From the NCBI RefSeq assembly GCF_943734655.1, contig NC_071355.1, forward strand, positions 238,772,027 to 238,836,026: a DNA stretch of 64,000 nt, given 5' to 3'. Position numbers and translations under genes: made by a program. Shown here piece after piece: positions 41,330-53,575 of this stretch (position 1 is its first letter; the number at the start of each line of letters is the position of its first letter). The stretch is from Sabethes cyaneus. Lineage: Eukaryota > Arthropoda > Insecta > Diptera > Culicidae. The notes below the pieces were generated by a model that was given only the letters and a program-made list of their open reading frames with translations, was not told where the DNA came from and did no database searches.

Positions 41330-43201
41330 GTGTGGAAACAATCACATCGCTGGGTTCCCCCTGATGTGCTCAGAACTCAGAATCTCAAATCTCATGTTTC
41401 TATTCTAATTATTTTAGAGTTAATAATTAGAGGGTGCGACCTGCTTGAAAAAGCTGATAAAAATCTAGATAAACCGGCAACTCTCAGCAATTTTTGTTTA
41501 CCTTGGAAAACCCTGGAATCCTGGAACCTGATCAATTGGGCACTCAGCTCTTTTGAACCAAGTAAATCTCCAGGTCCACATGGTATTCTACCCATTTTCT
41601 TACAAAAAAATGGACGGTGTTATAAAGTCCGAGCCCATCAACCTCTTCGAACCAGTTTTACTTTGGGGTACATTCCGGAGAATTGGCGGAAAGTAAGGGT
41701 GGTGTTCATACCTAAGGCTGGCAAAAAAGACAAAACCATGCCTAAGGCTTTCAGTCCGATAAGTCTAACTTCAACGCTTCTTAAGCTGATGGAGTTTTGC
41801 TGTAAGTGTCCAAATTAGGTACAAGTCTTGCTGGGGGCCAAACTACCCTGTGGCCTTTTAACCCAATGCCCTTCTGGCATACAAAAAAAAAGCTGATGGA
41901 GAAAATCACGGATAACTATATCCGCAATGAGTTTTTCAAAAACTCTCCGTTACATGTGAATCAACATTCATACCAACACGGTAAGTTTACGGGAACCGCA
42001 CTGCACTGCTTAGTGACGTTAATTGAGAAATCGCTCAAATATCAAGAGACAGCACTTTGTGCTTTTCTTGATATTGAAGGCGTTTTCGATAACACGTCCT
42101 TCGCGTCAATTAATACGGCTCTTTGTCAAAAGAGAATCGACCACACTACAATGAGTTGGATTCAAGCAATGCTCTCGAGCAGAGAAATTACAGCATCATT
42201 GGGAGATACGTCAGTCACGATTTCGTTGATCAAAGGATGTCCACAGGGAGGAGCCAAGGCCCCCAGGGCCCCCATGGTTACGTGGCTGATAGAGGCAATG
42301 CTATGCTTACTGCCTTTGCATCTTCATGTGAAGAAGGAAGCAGTGCTCGGCGCATTACGGTTGCAAACGAGTAAAACTATACTCGAAGGTGACCAAATCG
42401 ATCGCATGCTTCGGGTGTTCAATCTGACACCCTTAGTACCTTCAGTCTCTGACTGCGTGGAAGCCAGGCCCAATATGGACGTTCCATATGAGGTGATTGA
42501 AACAGATCGCTCAATGTGGAATAATGGAGGGCCCGATCTTTCATCTGGAACTATCTGCTTTTTTATATCTCACTTTAGTTGATTTTCTCGGTGAAAATAA
42601 AGACTATGATGCTTTCAGCGGACGTTTCGACTTACTATCCTTCAGTTCCTCACTGCGTTGTACTCTATAGAGCTGGGGGAAAAGCTAGAAATAGTATCCC
42701 GTTGGAATCAAACAGATTGTAGACAAGCTAAAAAGTTTATCTAACCAAACCGTGCAGTAGCTAAAAAACTACTCCATTTAACTCGTAGTGAACTACGCAC
42801 AAACACGGGACTCCTAACAGGACACAGCCCCGCTCTTTATCATTTAAAGAATATCGGCAAGGTATCATCCGAAACCTGCCGCTTTTGTAACTCTGAACCT
42901 GAAAGTTTAGCACATCTGCTCTGCAATTGCGGAGCTCTTGCATTATCAAGGCACAACTTCGTAGGAAGTTTCCTTCTTACTCCATATCAGGTATAGAGCC
43001 TAAATCCCAAAACTGTCATTGGCTTTATAAACCATGTAGTACCGAATTGGGGCACAGGATCACAACTATCCCGCCCAACTCCATCAATGGGTATGAGCGG
43101 TCCCCAAACTGTGTACAGCAATCGGGGTCTGCCACAAAAGACGATCATTAAGACTGTCGCAGTGGCCTTTTAACCCAATGCCCTTCTGGCATACAAAAAA
43201 A
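41330..43201 (+). mobile_element. Non-LTR retrotransposon, jockey/R1-like, 5'-truncated
   Basis: RT motifs appear in order: KSPGPHGILPIFLQKN, NWRKVRVVFIPKAGKKD, FSPISLTSTLLKLME, LCAFLDIEGVFDN and SLIKGCPQGG. The catalytic DD box region is lost downstream. The C-terminal part carries GLLTGHSPALYHLKNIG and a CRFC...HLLCNC cluster. It ends with TGGCCTTTTAACCCAATGCC...CATAC and a short A tail (43195-43201). Stops, deletions and an internal insertion make it a pseudogene. Confidence 0.8.
41795..41889 (+). mobile_element. Short 3'-end copy inserted in the RT frame
   Basis: This 95-bp insert ends with the same TGGCCTTTTAACCCAATGCC...CATAC-A(n) as the 3' end of the surrounding element at 43163-43201. 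It is flanked by a perfect 12-bp duplication, AAGCTGATGGAG (41783-41794 and 41890-41901). Without the insert the surrounding RT frame is continuous. It is therefore a heavily 5'-truncated retrotransposition product, or a SINE sharing the LINE tail. Confidence 0.85.
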
Positions 43202-43954
43202 CCCTGGAATTCTTAAGGATTTTTACCAAACTTAGGAAATTGATAAAATCGTTTACAATGGTTACTTAAGCAGATTTTTAACATATTAGCAAGGTTTGGA
43301 AGGATAAAGCTTACAAGCAGCAAAAAGCATTTTTTTATAATTCGAGCGTTGTTTTAAAAACTTCTCTTTTTAGTTTAGTCGCATGTTGTTTACATTTGCA
43401 AAGATTTAGAAAATCAAACATGCCGAAAAAATTAGTAAATATATAAAACTGTCGTTGTGAGATAAACGTTTGTTTGAAGCAAAAACCGCAGGTGTTGACA
43501 TCCCTACCATTTGTGGTGTTCGAGAATCTTTCGAAACTCGATAAAAATCACATTGCCAATCAGGGTAGGCGTTGTGTCACAGCGTTAGCAATTCATGCGA
43601 GCCAAATGCGTTTAGTAGTGGAATGCAAATCTTAACGTTACTTAACATACCTACCTAAAGCTTTTAAATTTATTTTAATCCGAAGTGAAAAATCAAATAC
43701 TTATTGCATAAGTGAACTATTTAACCAAGAGTTGAGGCTGCTTAGACAATCTGTTGTTTCATATTGGCAAATTCAGCAGCAAGTAGATTTTTTTCTGGTT
43801 GATTGACAAGGCATTCTCAGTATTGTTTTCGAGTCTCAAATATTCATTATGCGACTAAAATATTAAAAACTGTTCGTGGTTTCGATAAATTTTCTTCCTC
43901 AAAATTCCCATCAGCAATCCCACAAAAGATAACGCAGAAAGGAACTCCTAACTT
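43202..43954. other. Gene-free AT-rich DNA
   Basis: No gene or repeat recognised. Confidence 0.4.
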
Positions 43955-44930
43955 TCACACCATCTGGCAATAACGTTCGCAATGACCTGGTAGGTACTGA
44001 TAGGTTTTCCCATTTCCTTACGGAAAACCTTTAGCCCACAATAAAGCAGCCCGGAAAACATAAGCAGCGCATGCCGCAGCACACCGGGGTTTTACTGCGG
44101 CGTTTGTTGATTAACTTAAGCGGAAGGGACCCTTTTGTTTGCTAGGCGCCTTTTAATGGTAAACACGCCATCATTAACATAAAGGGCCTTGAAATCAACG
44201 AAATTCTCCAGATGATGCTCAGCTTTCCCCTGGCTGGCAGAAACAAAAACTGACCGCACTAGAGAGCGACACACTGTCTCTGTTTCTCTCGTGCAAAGTA
44301 GGTAGGTCAGAAAAGCCTGCGAAAAGTCCAGGCGGAAATTTCGGCTGGTCTCTCCAAGCGAAAATTCCATAATTATTTCCGCTTTTTCATTCCCTTTGCT
44401 TCCTTCCCTCTGTGCGTATTGTTGACGTTCCGGGGTTTACCTTCAAGCAAAATAGGTAATCCTATTTGTATTTATTAAGTCAATAAAATCATCTTTGCTC
44501 TTTGCTAGCTTATGCCGGTCAGCCGGCCGGTCGGTGTGAATCGGAGATCGTACTTAGAATGCCTAGGCGCCGGGCAATCGAAGTGGAACCTCTCGAATGG
44601 TAATCAGGAGCTAGCGCAGATCATTTGCGTGCGTTTACGATTTTGGGTTTTCTTGCAATGTGTTTTCTTCTCATCTCAATAATTTATTGCCATTTTTAAA
44701 CCTACCCGGGGTGGTAAAATTCGGAAATTCAGTTTGAAATTTCCGCATATGGTAAAGCAGTGTTGTTTTCCCGTAAGAAATTCCCAAATAAATTACAATT
44801 TCAAATAACTGTGTTTATTGTTGTAAATTTATTTAATCCTTTCGTTTGCTTATACAGCCTGACACCGTCAATAAATGCTACAAATTGAACAATGTGTTAA
44901 ATGAAAATCCTGCGAAATCATTATTTTGTA
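43955..44930 (+). repeat. Segmental duplication, copy A
   Basis: It is similar in direct orientation to 52655-53575. Shared landmarks include CACCATCTGG, AAAACATAAG-AGCGCATGCC, TTGTTTGCTAGGCGCCTT, AAAAGTCCAGGCGGAA, TATTTGTATTTATTAAGT and AATCCTTTCGTTT. The similarity seems to reach AACAATGTGTT, which in copy B is the last codons of Psf1. Copy A has no surviving Psf1 reading frame. Confidence 0.7.
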
Positions 44931-45399
44931 CTAAATTTATTGCAAAGGATCCCTTTCATCAGTATAGCATAATTTTCATAGTATAGTATTCACAGTATAG
45001 CATAATTCGAAACATATAATCTCAAAAGAAAGATAAGAATTCTCATGATATGGAATCTGTTCACCGTATGTAGTTTTGGATATATAAAAGACCTTTGAAC
45101 TAATAATTTTTGTATCACTACACACTTAGACTTTATCACCGAGTACGGTAAAACAAATTTCGGAGATCCAAACAGCTAAAATCTAAGGAAATAGTCTCGA
45201 TAAAAATTAACTTTCCAAGATCTCGTTAATCCAAAAATGGAACAACTGGAAAATTTTACCGAGAATTTCAAGGTAAAAAATTCTAAAACTGCCGAATCTT
45301 CATTCTTTCTGGTCTTTGACTAAGGTCTTCAAAAAGAAGCCAAATCCTATCCCTCCTCTTGTCTCGTCAGGTCATGTGATAGAATTTTACTGATAACTC
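44931..45399. other. Gene-free DNA
   Basis: Nothing recognised; AGTATAG-rich words lie near 44960-45005. Confidence 0.35.
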
Positions 45400-46260
45400 C
45401 AAGTGAAAAAGCGGACGCGCTGGGTCAGCAGTTTGCAATGTCTCACAGCCCACACGAGTACTCTGCTGCCGAGGGAGTCGCCGAGGCTGATCGATCAGAC
45501 AGCTTGGTACCTGAGCAACAAAAAATCACGGCTGACGAGCTGATGGGCTATGCCAAGAGATCTAAAAACATGACGGCCTCGGATTCGACAGCACGTTGAA
45601 CATCGAGCTCAAGCACTTGAGCTACGGCTAATTTAGTCTTGTAGCAAACATGTTCAACCGGGAGCTGGGAGCTTGGCTACTCCCTTTCAATATGGAAATT
45701 AGTTATCCCAGTGCCGAAACCGGGGAAAGAACCTGCTGTTTCCAAGAGCTATCATTAGCTTGCTCTTTACTCACTCCAAGCTGTATGAGAAGTCAATCCA
45801 AAGCCGGATTCTTTCGTTCGCTGATGAGAATGGTGTCTACCTAGAGGCACAGTTTGGATTCCGCAAAGAAAGGTCCACCATCCATTAACTCCATCGTGGG
45901 ACAACGGCCTAGTGTTCAAGCAGCATCGACACAATTTTCTGATGTATCTTATCAAGATCATCAGAAGTTACCTGTCAGGCACCGTGTTTCGGGTATCTCT
46001 GAATAGTGTTTGTTCGCAAACAGTTAACATCCCTTTAGGTGTGCCTCAAGGAAGTATCCTGGGGCCCATTTTGTATAACATATATACATCTGATATCCCT
46101 TTCCTCCCAGAGGGTGGGGTATTGTCTCAGCATGTATGCGGTTCCGGTCTGATCAGTCTGTTCAAAAATCGACGAAAAAGCCAGAAGTACAACAAAGATG
46201 AGAAGCAATATTTTGATGCTAAACACTTAAGATGTAAATATTGTAAAAGGTAAAACAAGA
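45400..46260 (+). pseudogene. Jockey-like reverse transcriptase fragments
   Basis: Pieces in changing frames: DSTLNIELKHL (about 45590), WKLVIPVPKPGKEPAVSKSY (about 45688), GVYLEAQFGFRKERS (about 45834) and LMYLIKIIRSYLSGTVFRVS leading to IPLGVPQGSILGPILYNIYT (about 45940-46090). The order matches RT blocks of jockey-clade elements. Indels and stops break the frame, and no ends were found. Confidence 0.75.
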
Positions 46261-46319
46261 AAATACACATGAATGTAGTAAAAAAAAGTCTTTCGAATTT
46301 TCAATGGCAGAGACCAACA

Positions 46320-46525
46320 TGCATGCTGTGGCATGCTGCGGTGGGTTGGACACGTGGCCAGAATTTCCAACGAAAGAGTAGCCAAAACTATTTTTAGTAG
46401 TGAATCAGGAAGAGGCCGTAGACTTCGGGGCAGATCGGGTGCGCTGTCGAGGACGACGCACGGTCAGCTGGTGGGGTTCGAGGGGATTGGAGAACGGCAA
46501 CCCATGAACGACAGTACTGGAGGAC
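46320..46525 (+). pseudogene. 3' fragment of a non-LTR element
   Basis: RWVGHVARISNERVAKTIF and GRGRRLRGR match the C-terminal segment seen at about 48780-48880 in the 47.1-49.0 kb element, showing a second, older copy of the same or a related family. Confidence 0.6.
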
Positions 46526-46529
46526 CAAT

Positions 46530-49500
46530 TCGTTCAGCAAACACTATAAAATTCCCTTCGGGACTCTGTATAACAAGCTAAAAAGTCTTCAAACGAATAA
46601 AATTGGGACTCCCACTATGCTAACCAATACCCAGGAGGAAGAACTCAGCAATGTCATAAAGATTGCTGGTGATTGAGGCTACCCTTTTCAAACAGGCAAA
46701 CTTGATCAAAGAGTTCCTGAATCACAACAAAATAAAAGGTAAGCTTTCTTCCAGCCGCCCAGGCCCAGATTGTCTCTGCCCAGTCATACTCAGTCACGTT
46801 TGCCGGCATCGCGAGCAGAGGAACGCTTCTGCCATACGTCGTATACGCTGCTCTTCATCTCTATCCAACATGGCGGGCCTAAAGGAACTCGATACAACTG
46901 TACAAAATTTGGTAAGAAACATTAAATTACTAATTTAAGAATTATTTTTGCGTTATTCTGACTGCCACTGAAAATGATTATGGTTATGATAAGCAAGGTA
47001 TCATTCAACGTTTCAATATATTCAATCATTTTAGGATGGTATGACACAGTGACGACAATGGCCTGAGGCTAATCAACTTTGCTGCAGCCAGAGGAATGGT
47101 TATCTGTAGTACCCATTTTGCACGATGGAATATTCGGAACCACACCTGGAAACACCCTAATGGAGAGGCCTGCTCCCAGATCGACCACGTTCTGGTTGAT
47201 GGCCGGCACTTTTTTGATGTGCGATCCTTCCGGGGACCAAACGTTGACTCGGACCACTATCTCGTAGTAAGCAAGATCCACACCCGGTTGTCCAATGTAT
47301 TCAAATCGAAGCCAGCGTGGAAGATACGACTGAACATTCGGCGATTATCAGCGGAGGGAGTTGCTGTAGAGTACTCTCGGAAGACTGATGAGCGGATCGG
47401 TGAACATCTCGGAGAGAACCTGAACGAACAGTGGAGACACATCCACGACGCGATCAGTACTAGAGCGCGGGAAGTGTTGGGTACTACTGTTGCAGCCACT
47501 TCCAGTGAGTGGTTTGACGCATGAAGCCAGCGAGTGACTGATGAGAAGAATCGAGCCAGAAGTTACATTTTGGTTACAACTGTGACACGCCAGAGCAGAG
47601 AGAGATACCGAGATGCTAGAGCTGCCGAAAAGAGACTTCACCGTCGTAAGAAACGTCAGCACTGGGATCGCGTTCTTGCGGAGGCGGAGCATTGCTTTGA
47701 GAGGCACGATATGAGAAGCTTCTTTAATACGATCAACAAAATCAGGAACCGGACCGTGCCAACTCCTGTTATGTGCAACGACAAGGAGGGGAAACCTGAT
47801 TACCGAAATATCGGGGGTGGCTAGGCGTTGGAAACAATATTTCGATGCATTGTTGAATGGTGAACAAGATGAAACGGTCAACAGAAACAGGATAACGATT
47901 GACGATGTCCGTGCTGTGGATCCACCAACTTTGGACGTGGTTAGGAAAGCAGCGAGAGAGCTTAAAAACGGCAAAGCAGTTGGAAAGGACGGCATCCCCG
48001 CCAAACTTTTGAAAGTCGGGAGCGAACGGCTGTATTGCGCAATCCATCAGGTTATACTAAAGGTATGGACTGAGGAGAAATTACCTACGGACAGGTTGGA
48101 AGGTCTCATATGCCCAATTTACAAACAGGGCCATCGACTCGAATGCAGCAATTATCGAGGTATTACTCGCCTCAATTCTGCATACAAAATTCTCTCCCGC
48201 ATCCTGTTTCTTAGGCCGAGGCCGTTGCAGCAAACCTTTGTTGGCGAATACCAGTGCGGTTTTCGAGAGGGACAGATCCTCGATAAATTCTGGGAATTCA
48301 ACTTGCAGACTCATCATTTGTTTATAGACTTCAAGGCGGCGTACGATTCAGATTATGCTTGAACATGGTTTTCTAACAAAACTGATTAGGCTGATACGTG
48401 CTACCCTTGAAGCTTCAAAATCATGCGTCAGAATAGCGGATGAGACATCGTACTCGTTTGTGACGTTAGGTGGTTTGAAGCAAGGTGACGGACTATCGAA
48501 CTTGCTGTTCAACATTGCATTGGAAGGTGCTATTCGAAGGGCCGGCGTGCAGAGAAGCGGTACCATCATCACGAAATCTCATATGCTTCTAGGGTTCGCG
48601 GACGACATCGATATCATCGGTGTTAACCGTAGAGCTGTGGAAGAAGCGTACACACATCTTAAGGAGGATCAATTCTTGGCGGCATATTAGACGAAGGAGT
48701 GTGGCGCAGCCGCATGAATCATGAAATATACCAAGTGTACAAAGATGCGGGTGTTGTGAAACGACTAAAATACGGCAAGCTATAATGGGCTGGCCATGAA
48801 GCAAGGATGCCGGATGAGAGATCAGCGGAAACAATATTTAGCAGAGAACCCGACAGAGACCGACGACTTCGAGGCAGACTCCGTACCCGTTGAATGAGCG
48901 TTGTTGACGAGGATGCTAGAACAGCGGGTGTTAGGGACGACTGGAGAGTAGCAGCCCAAGACCGAGTAATGTGGAGACGGCTCCTGAATTCGGCATGGAT
49001 TCGATAAGCGGATTGTCGCCGAAAAAGTAAAGTAAAGTAAGTATGACACAGAGACATTTAAGAACTGGTTTTTTTACGATTGCTCTTTCTTACTGCCAGA
49101 TGCTGGAGAATAGTCTACCGAGAGATTTAATAAGAGACAAGGTTAATTCCCACATGTCCCTTCTGTAGTGAATAGCAATGACATGGTTGAATGTAAGCAA
49201 ATGTTTATGATCAAATCAAGAGTAATCATAGCTAGCTTAGTTATGAACTTAAATATAAAAAAATAATGTCACTTTCAAAATGTTAGCACTGCCCAAACTT
49301 TGAGTCGATATTGTTTTCTGGCAGCCATGTATATAATTGAGCCTATTGAGTGGGACAACGTTTCCCGTAAGGTCGAGGAACGCGAGAATAACGAGCGAAA
49401 TCATTCTGTGTGCTATTTTCGAGAACCAAGGATGTGTTTTGGATTCGGATACGACACCTTCGTGTCATCAATAGCTGTCTGGAGAACAAGATCAAGATTG

Positions 49501-49927
49501 TAATCCTTCCGCCGAATTCCACGCATCTGTGTCAGCCACTGGATGTGGCTTATTTCAGGCCATTGAAAATGGCATGGAGGTCTACGCTAGAGGTTCGGAA
49601 GCGACGAAACAAGGGATGTTTTCCAAAACATATCTTTGCACGATTATTAGAATCGATGAAGACTGGATTTCAAGCGGCGGATATTTATCCGCTAAATAGA
49701 AATGCAGTTCTGAAGCGGGTACCTGGATTTCAGAACAACTCGTGGCGATGCTGAAAGAAGAACGGTTCGGTAAGGTGGCGGTAAGGAGCTACAAATTCCC
49801 AATAAGCCTTGTGGATGTTCAACCAGGAACCAGCGCCTTTGAGGGCCATGTGATTGAAATAACCAAAAAGAAGGCATCGGATGGGAAAGAAAACACCACT
49901 CCTCTGATCTTATCTTATGGATCCTAT
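46530..49927 (+). pseudogene. Pogo-type (DDE_1) transposase pseudogene, split
   Basis: The 5' part (46530-47049) shows YKIPFGTLYNKL-like and ELSNVIKIAGD segments of the HTH region in shifting frames. The 3' part (49052-49927) has the DDE_1 core end KIVILPPNSTHLCQPLDVAY followed by FRPLKMAWRSTL and FPKHIFARLLESMKTGFQAA, then IYPLNRNAVLKRVPGF. The two parts are separated by the non-LTR insertion 47050-49040. The middle of the DDE domain with the first catalytic Asp is missing or unrecognisable, so the gene is dead. The family resembles pogo/Tigger/jerky proteins. Confidence 0.7.
47050..49040 (+). mobile_element. Non-LTR retrotransposon (EN+RT), 5'-truncated, with 11-bp TSD
   Basis: It is flanked by the perfect duplication GTATGACACAG (47039-47049 and 49041-49051). 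It begins inside an APE-type endonuclease (GLRLINFAAARGMVICST, then IDHVLVDGRHF, DSDHYLVVSKI). It continues with RT: KNGKAVGKDGIPAKLL, EGLICPIYKQG, SNYRGITRLNSAYKILSRIL, HHLFIDFKAAYDS, GGLKQGDGLSNLLFNIALEG and FADDIDIIG. The C-terminal WAGHEARMPDERSAETIF follows and the tail is a short (AGTAA)n repeat. Internal deletions and stops inactivate it. The clade was not resolved; an RTE-like or related APE-type clade is likely. Confidence 0.85.
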
Positions 49928-50782
49928 TAGAGCGTAAAGAGAAAAATAAGACGTTTGAGAAATACAAAATTGATGAAAACGAAAGTGACAAAGGCAACTT
50001 CAACGAGCAAGAAAGTTCGGATATAAAACTCCTTTTTTCATTTTTTTAAATAAACTTAACTTTGATACACTGGCGCTTGTTGGTTCGCTCGTTAAATTAT
50101 TTTTGAAGTCAAATATAATGACTGCCTAGCCTATTCGTTAAGTCTCTGGATATTGAAATTATATGTTGACAAAACCATTAATGAGAAAAAATCGTAAGAC
50201 GTTGCGATGTAAATACTGATCAAAGTTACCCCAAATTTACAAAATCAAAATTTTGGCGATAAATGATTTTAAACAACTTTAGAAAAAAAGTTATCAATGT
50301 TATCCCGTTTTACAGTATTTAGTTAGAAGGTTTGTATACACAAATCGACATTTAATTGGGTAGAGCTTTGATCTGCCATCGCGTTCGTTATTGTTTTAAT
50401 GGTGACTAAATTTCGTGAATCCGTGTTTAGCCCGGGGACTTAGAGGTGCGCGTAACAAGCGTAACAATAATTTTCAAATTATTTCTAGTTGTATTTATTC
50501 GTACTGTAAAAAGTTCCTGACATTTAAGAAAAATGTCCAACTTTTTCAAGTGAAATGAATTGTCTTGACATTTCCAAGTTTTCCATGATTTTCCAGGCGA
50601 TAGACACCATGTACCTGCTAGCTTTCAACAGTCGACTCTCGGAGATCTGCTTGATATTGGGAGCCGGAACGCAAACATCATTTGTTCAGTAGTTTCCCAT
50701 TTTATAAGGAACATACGGACAGAGAGACAGCAATCCATTTTTATATATAGGAAATACCTATGAAAATGCCAGCTGGAAACGG
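49928..50782. other. Gene-free DNA
   Basis: No feature beyond the possible 3' end of the pogo-type pseudogene was recognised. Confidence 0.35.
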
Positions 50783-50784
50783 TA

Positions 50785-52049
50785 CCGTCAAACGGGGTAA
50801 CTTGCAACAGCGGGGTAACATGCAACAACGCAATATCGATTCAATTTACTATACTTTTTGATCTGTTACTTCAAGTTGTAATCTATATCAGTCACTGAAT
50901 CTTGTTGTTAACAGTTCAAAGAAGCCTTAAATACTGTTATGTTGATGATCTGCTGTTTTGGTGATTTTTAAAAAATCCCACAAGTTGGTGTCAAGTTCAT
51001 CGTCAATTTTTCGCCAGTAAAACGTTTGTGTCGCCCACAGGCACTTCAAATAAAAGAAGCCTAACATACATTATTTATAGTAAAATAAATAATAAGGTAA
51101 CAAAATAATTGATTTTTGATGACTAGTTTTGTTTATCTTACTTGTTACCACGTTATTCGTAAAACAAGTACTTAAACGGGGTAACTTGCAACAGCTGGTA
51201 GATATAAAAAGCTGTGTTCCGTTACCTTCAAGAGGCACGTTATCATTTAATTTTGCATCAAACAATACTAAAGCATGCCTAAAGAGAGTAAGATACTTTC
51301 GATAAGTCGGAAATATGCCAGTTTTTCTCTGGATATACTGAAAATGGCCATAGAAGAGGCCAAAACGAAAATAACCTTACTGAGAGAATCGACCAGCAAT
51401 TTGATAGTGTCTAATTACGATCACTCGTAATGTAATGAACATTCATATATGACGTAACCGAGATATCGATGATTTTTAACTCTCCCGCTTCACTTCATGA
51501 CGCGATTTTGCATAGTGGATATACGACGTGTAATGCGTTGTTACACAACTCCCGTTTCCTTAAGTGCGTTACGTAATATGTGAATGGTCCTTAAAGAAGG
51601 CAGCTCTATCGGATCCAGACAAGGAATATCAACTGCATGAATGATATAAAACGTTATTTCTGTAATTTCCGTTACGGGGCTCATATTTTTTTTCACCAAC
51701 GTGACATAGGACATTTATGCGTATATTCATAGCAAATGCAATTAAAAATCTCAAGTCGGATTATCATTTGCATATTCAAGTCAAAAGAAACTCATACAAA
51801 TCTTTAAATTCGTTCAATTTCCAAAAAATATTGTTTGTTGCAAGTTACCCCGTTTAGGGGTTACTAGTAACAAATTAGTTAAAAAATTCTACAACAGCCA
51901 ATATTGATCGCATATTTTTTCTCAATATGTGAAATTGTTCTATGGTAGACCTAATAACTTTGTATTAATTAATTGTCCTCAAATGTACTACAGATAAGTT
52001 TTCACTAGCACTCATAGTTGAGAACTGTTGCAAGTTACCCCGCTTGACG
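50785..52049 (+). mobile_element. TA-flanked TIR element, non-autonomous pogo/Tc1-type
   Basis: The inverted ends are CCGTCAAACGGGGTAACTTG (50785-50804) and CAAGTTACCCCGCTTGACGG (52030-52049), each flanked by TA. The AACGGGGTAACTTGCAACAG word recurs inside at about 51175 and, inverted, at about 51837, as subterminal repeats or remains of nesting. A frame at 51275-51430 (MPKESKILSISRKYASFSLD, then ILKMAIEEAKTK) looks like the N terminus of a pogo-type transposase. The rest of the gene is deleted. Confidence 0.8.
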
Positions 52050-52379
52050 GTACTAAAGCTTTAAATTGGTAAATAGCTTTGTTTATGGCATTTCTTGCCA
52101 AACCAATCATTTCATGCATTCGGTGTTTCTATCATTAAGTAATAGATCTTTTAATTTTAAGGAACTGTTTCAAAAGTACCACACAAATCATTTTTTTCTT
52201 AACAGTTTGATTGAAATTCAGAATAGAAAACTTTATTGCAACGGGCGTAATCAATACATCTGCGTTTAGGCTCATATTAAAAAAATACTTAAAACCGATT
52301 TTTTTTCGGGTAAATTGCTAGCTTATTTTAATATTAAAATTTTGTAAAATTTTTAATGTCTGTATTTTTTAAAGCAAAT

Positions 52380-52560
52380 TACTTGAGCAGTAGTGTTTAT
52401 ATAGGTGAATCACGAGGAGTGAGGACTAGATTACAATCGCAACTGATAACTACGAGTTGCAACCAAATTACTGATAACTATCAGTGAAACCTCCGTGATT
52501 TTTGCTTACTGATAACTATTGTTAGTTACTGATAGTTCCCCTATCGCTACCTGAAAGTAC
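52380..52560. repeat. ACTGATAACTA short repeats
   Basis: The 11-mer ACTGATAACTA occurs three times (about 52441, 52471 and 52509) plus a partial copy. Flanking AATCACGAGG and CCTCCGTGATT are roughly inverted, hinting at a small decayed MITE. Confidence 0.4.
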
Positions 52561-52654
52561 TGGAAAAACCGCAGTGCATAAGCAAATTTGTATAAAAAAT
52601 TCCAATCCATGTCCATTGCTATACATCGAAAAGCAACGCTAGAATTGTTCAAAT

Positions 52655-53575
52655 TTGTACACCATCTGGTGGCTTTCACGTTGGCCGTATTATAGGTATT
52701 TCCGTTCTTCCGGAAATCCCCGAGTATCACAATAAACCCAGAAAACATAAGGAGCGCATGCCCCAAAGGATTTACGACGACGTTGTTGATTAACTTATGC
52801 GGAAGGGATCATATTGTTTGCTAGGCGCCTTCTAATGGTAAATACATTATTAACATAAGATGCCTGAACTCGCCGATCCCAGATGACGACCTTTTGCCGT
52901 TTGCGTAAAGTGGTCCGAGACCAGCTGCAGAAAATGTGATAACCACAATAGAGCAAAATCGATGTTTTGCCTCTTTGTCGCTCTTCTGCAGCCTACGGCA
53001 TTTTTGGACCTGTGAAAAGTCCAGGCGGAATTTCTGACTGATTTCTGCATGCGTGCATTCCAAAAGTATTTCCGTTTTTTCTCAATCTTTCTTTCATTCT
53101 TCTTTGCTGTTCGAACTGTTGATGTTCCGGGGTTAAACCTTAGAGCAGAATGGGTAAACCTATTTGTATTTATTAAGTAAATAAAATCATCCCAGGCTTT
53201 CCCAGCTTACATTACGCTGTTCTAGGCCCCTAGGCGCCATGCAATCGAAGTCGAACTTCAAGAAGGTATAGCAGAAGCTAGCGCAGATGATTTAAGTTCG
53301 TTTATGACTTTGGGATTTTTTTTTTCGGTGTGCCTAGCCCTCATCTCAATAATTTATTGCCATTTCACGGCTTCCCCGAGCCGTAAGGCTTCGAAATTCG
53401 GTTCGAAATTTCCGCTTATGTTAAGCAGTTGTTTTCCCATAAGAAATTCCCAGGTAAATTACCATTTCAAATAAGCGTATTTATTGTTGTACATTAATTT
53501 AATCCTTTCGTTTTCGCTTTTATGGTTTAAAATCGATTCATATCAAACAATGTGTTGAAGGATACCCTGCCGAAT
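52655..53575 (+). repeat. Segmental duplication, copy B
   Basis: Direct partner of 43955-44930 with moderate divergence and several small indels. Its right end overlaps the last codons of Psf1 (stop at 53543-53545), which suggests this is the parental location. Confidence 0.7.

Noticed and set aside
44116..44370. Similar minus-strand ORFs at 44.1 and 52.8 kb (FRLDFSQ motif)
   Set aside because: They reflect the segmental duplication at DNA level; the frames are not conserved over their full length.
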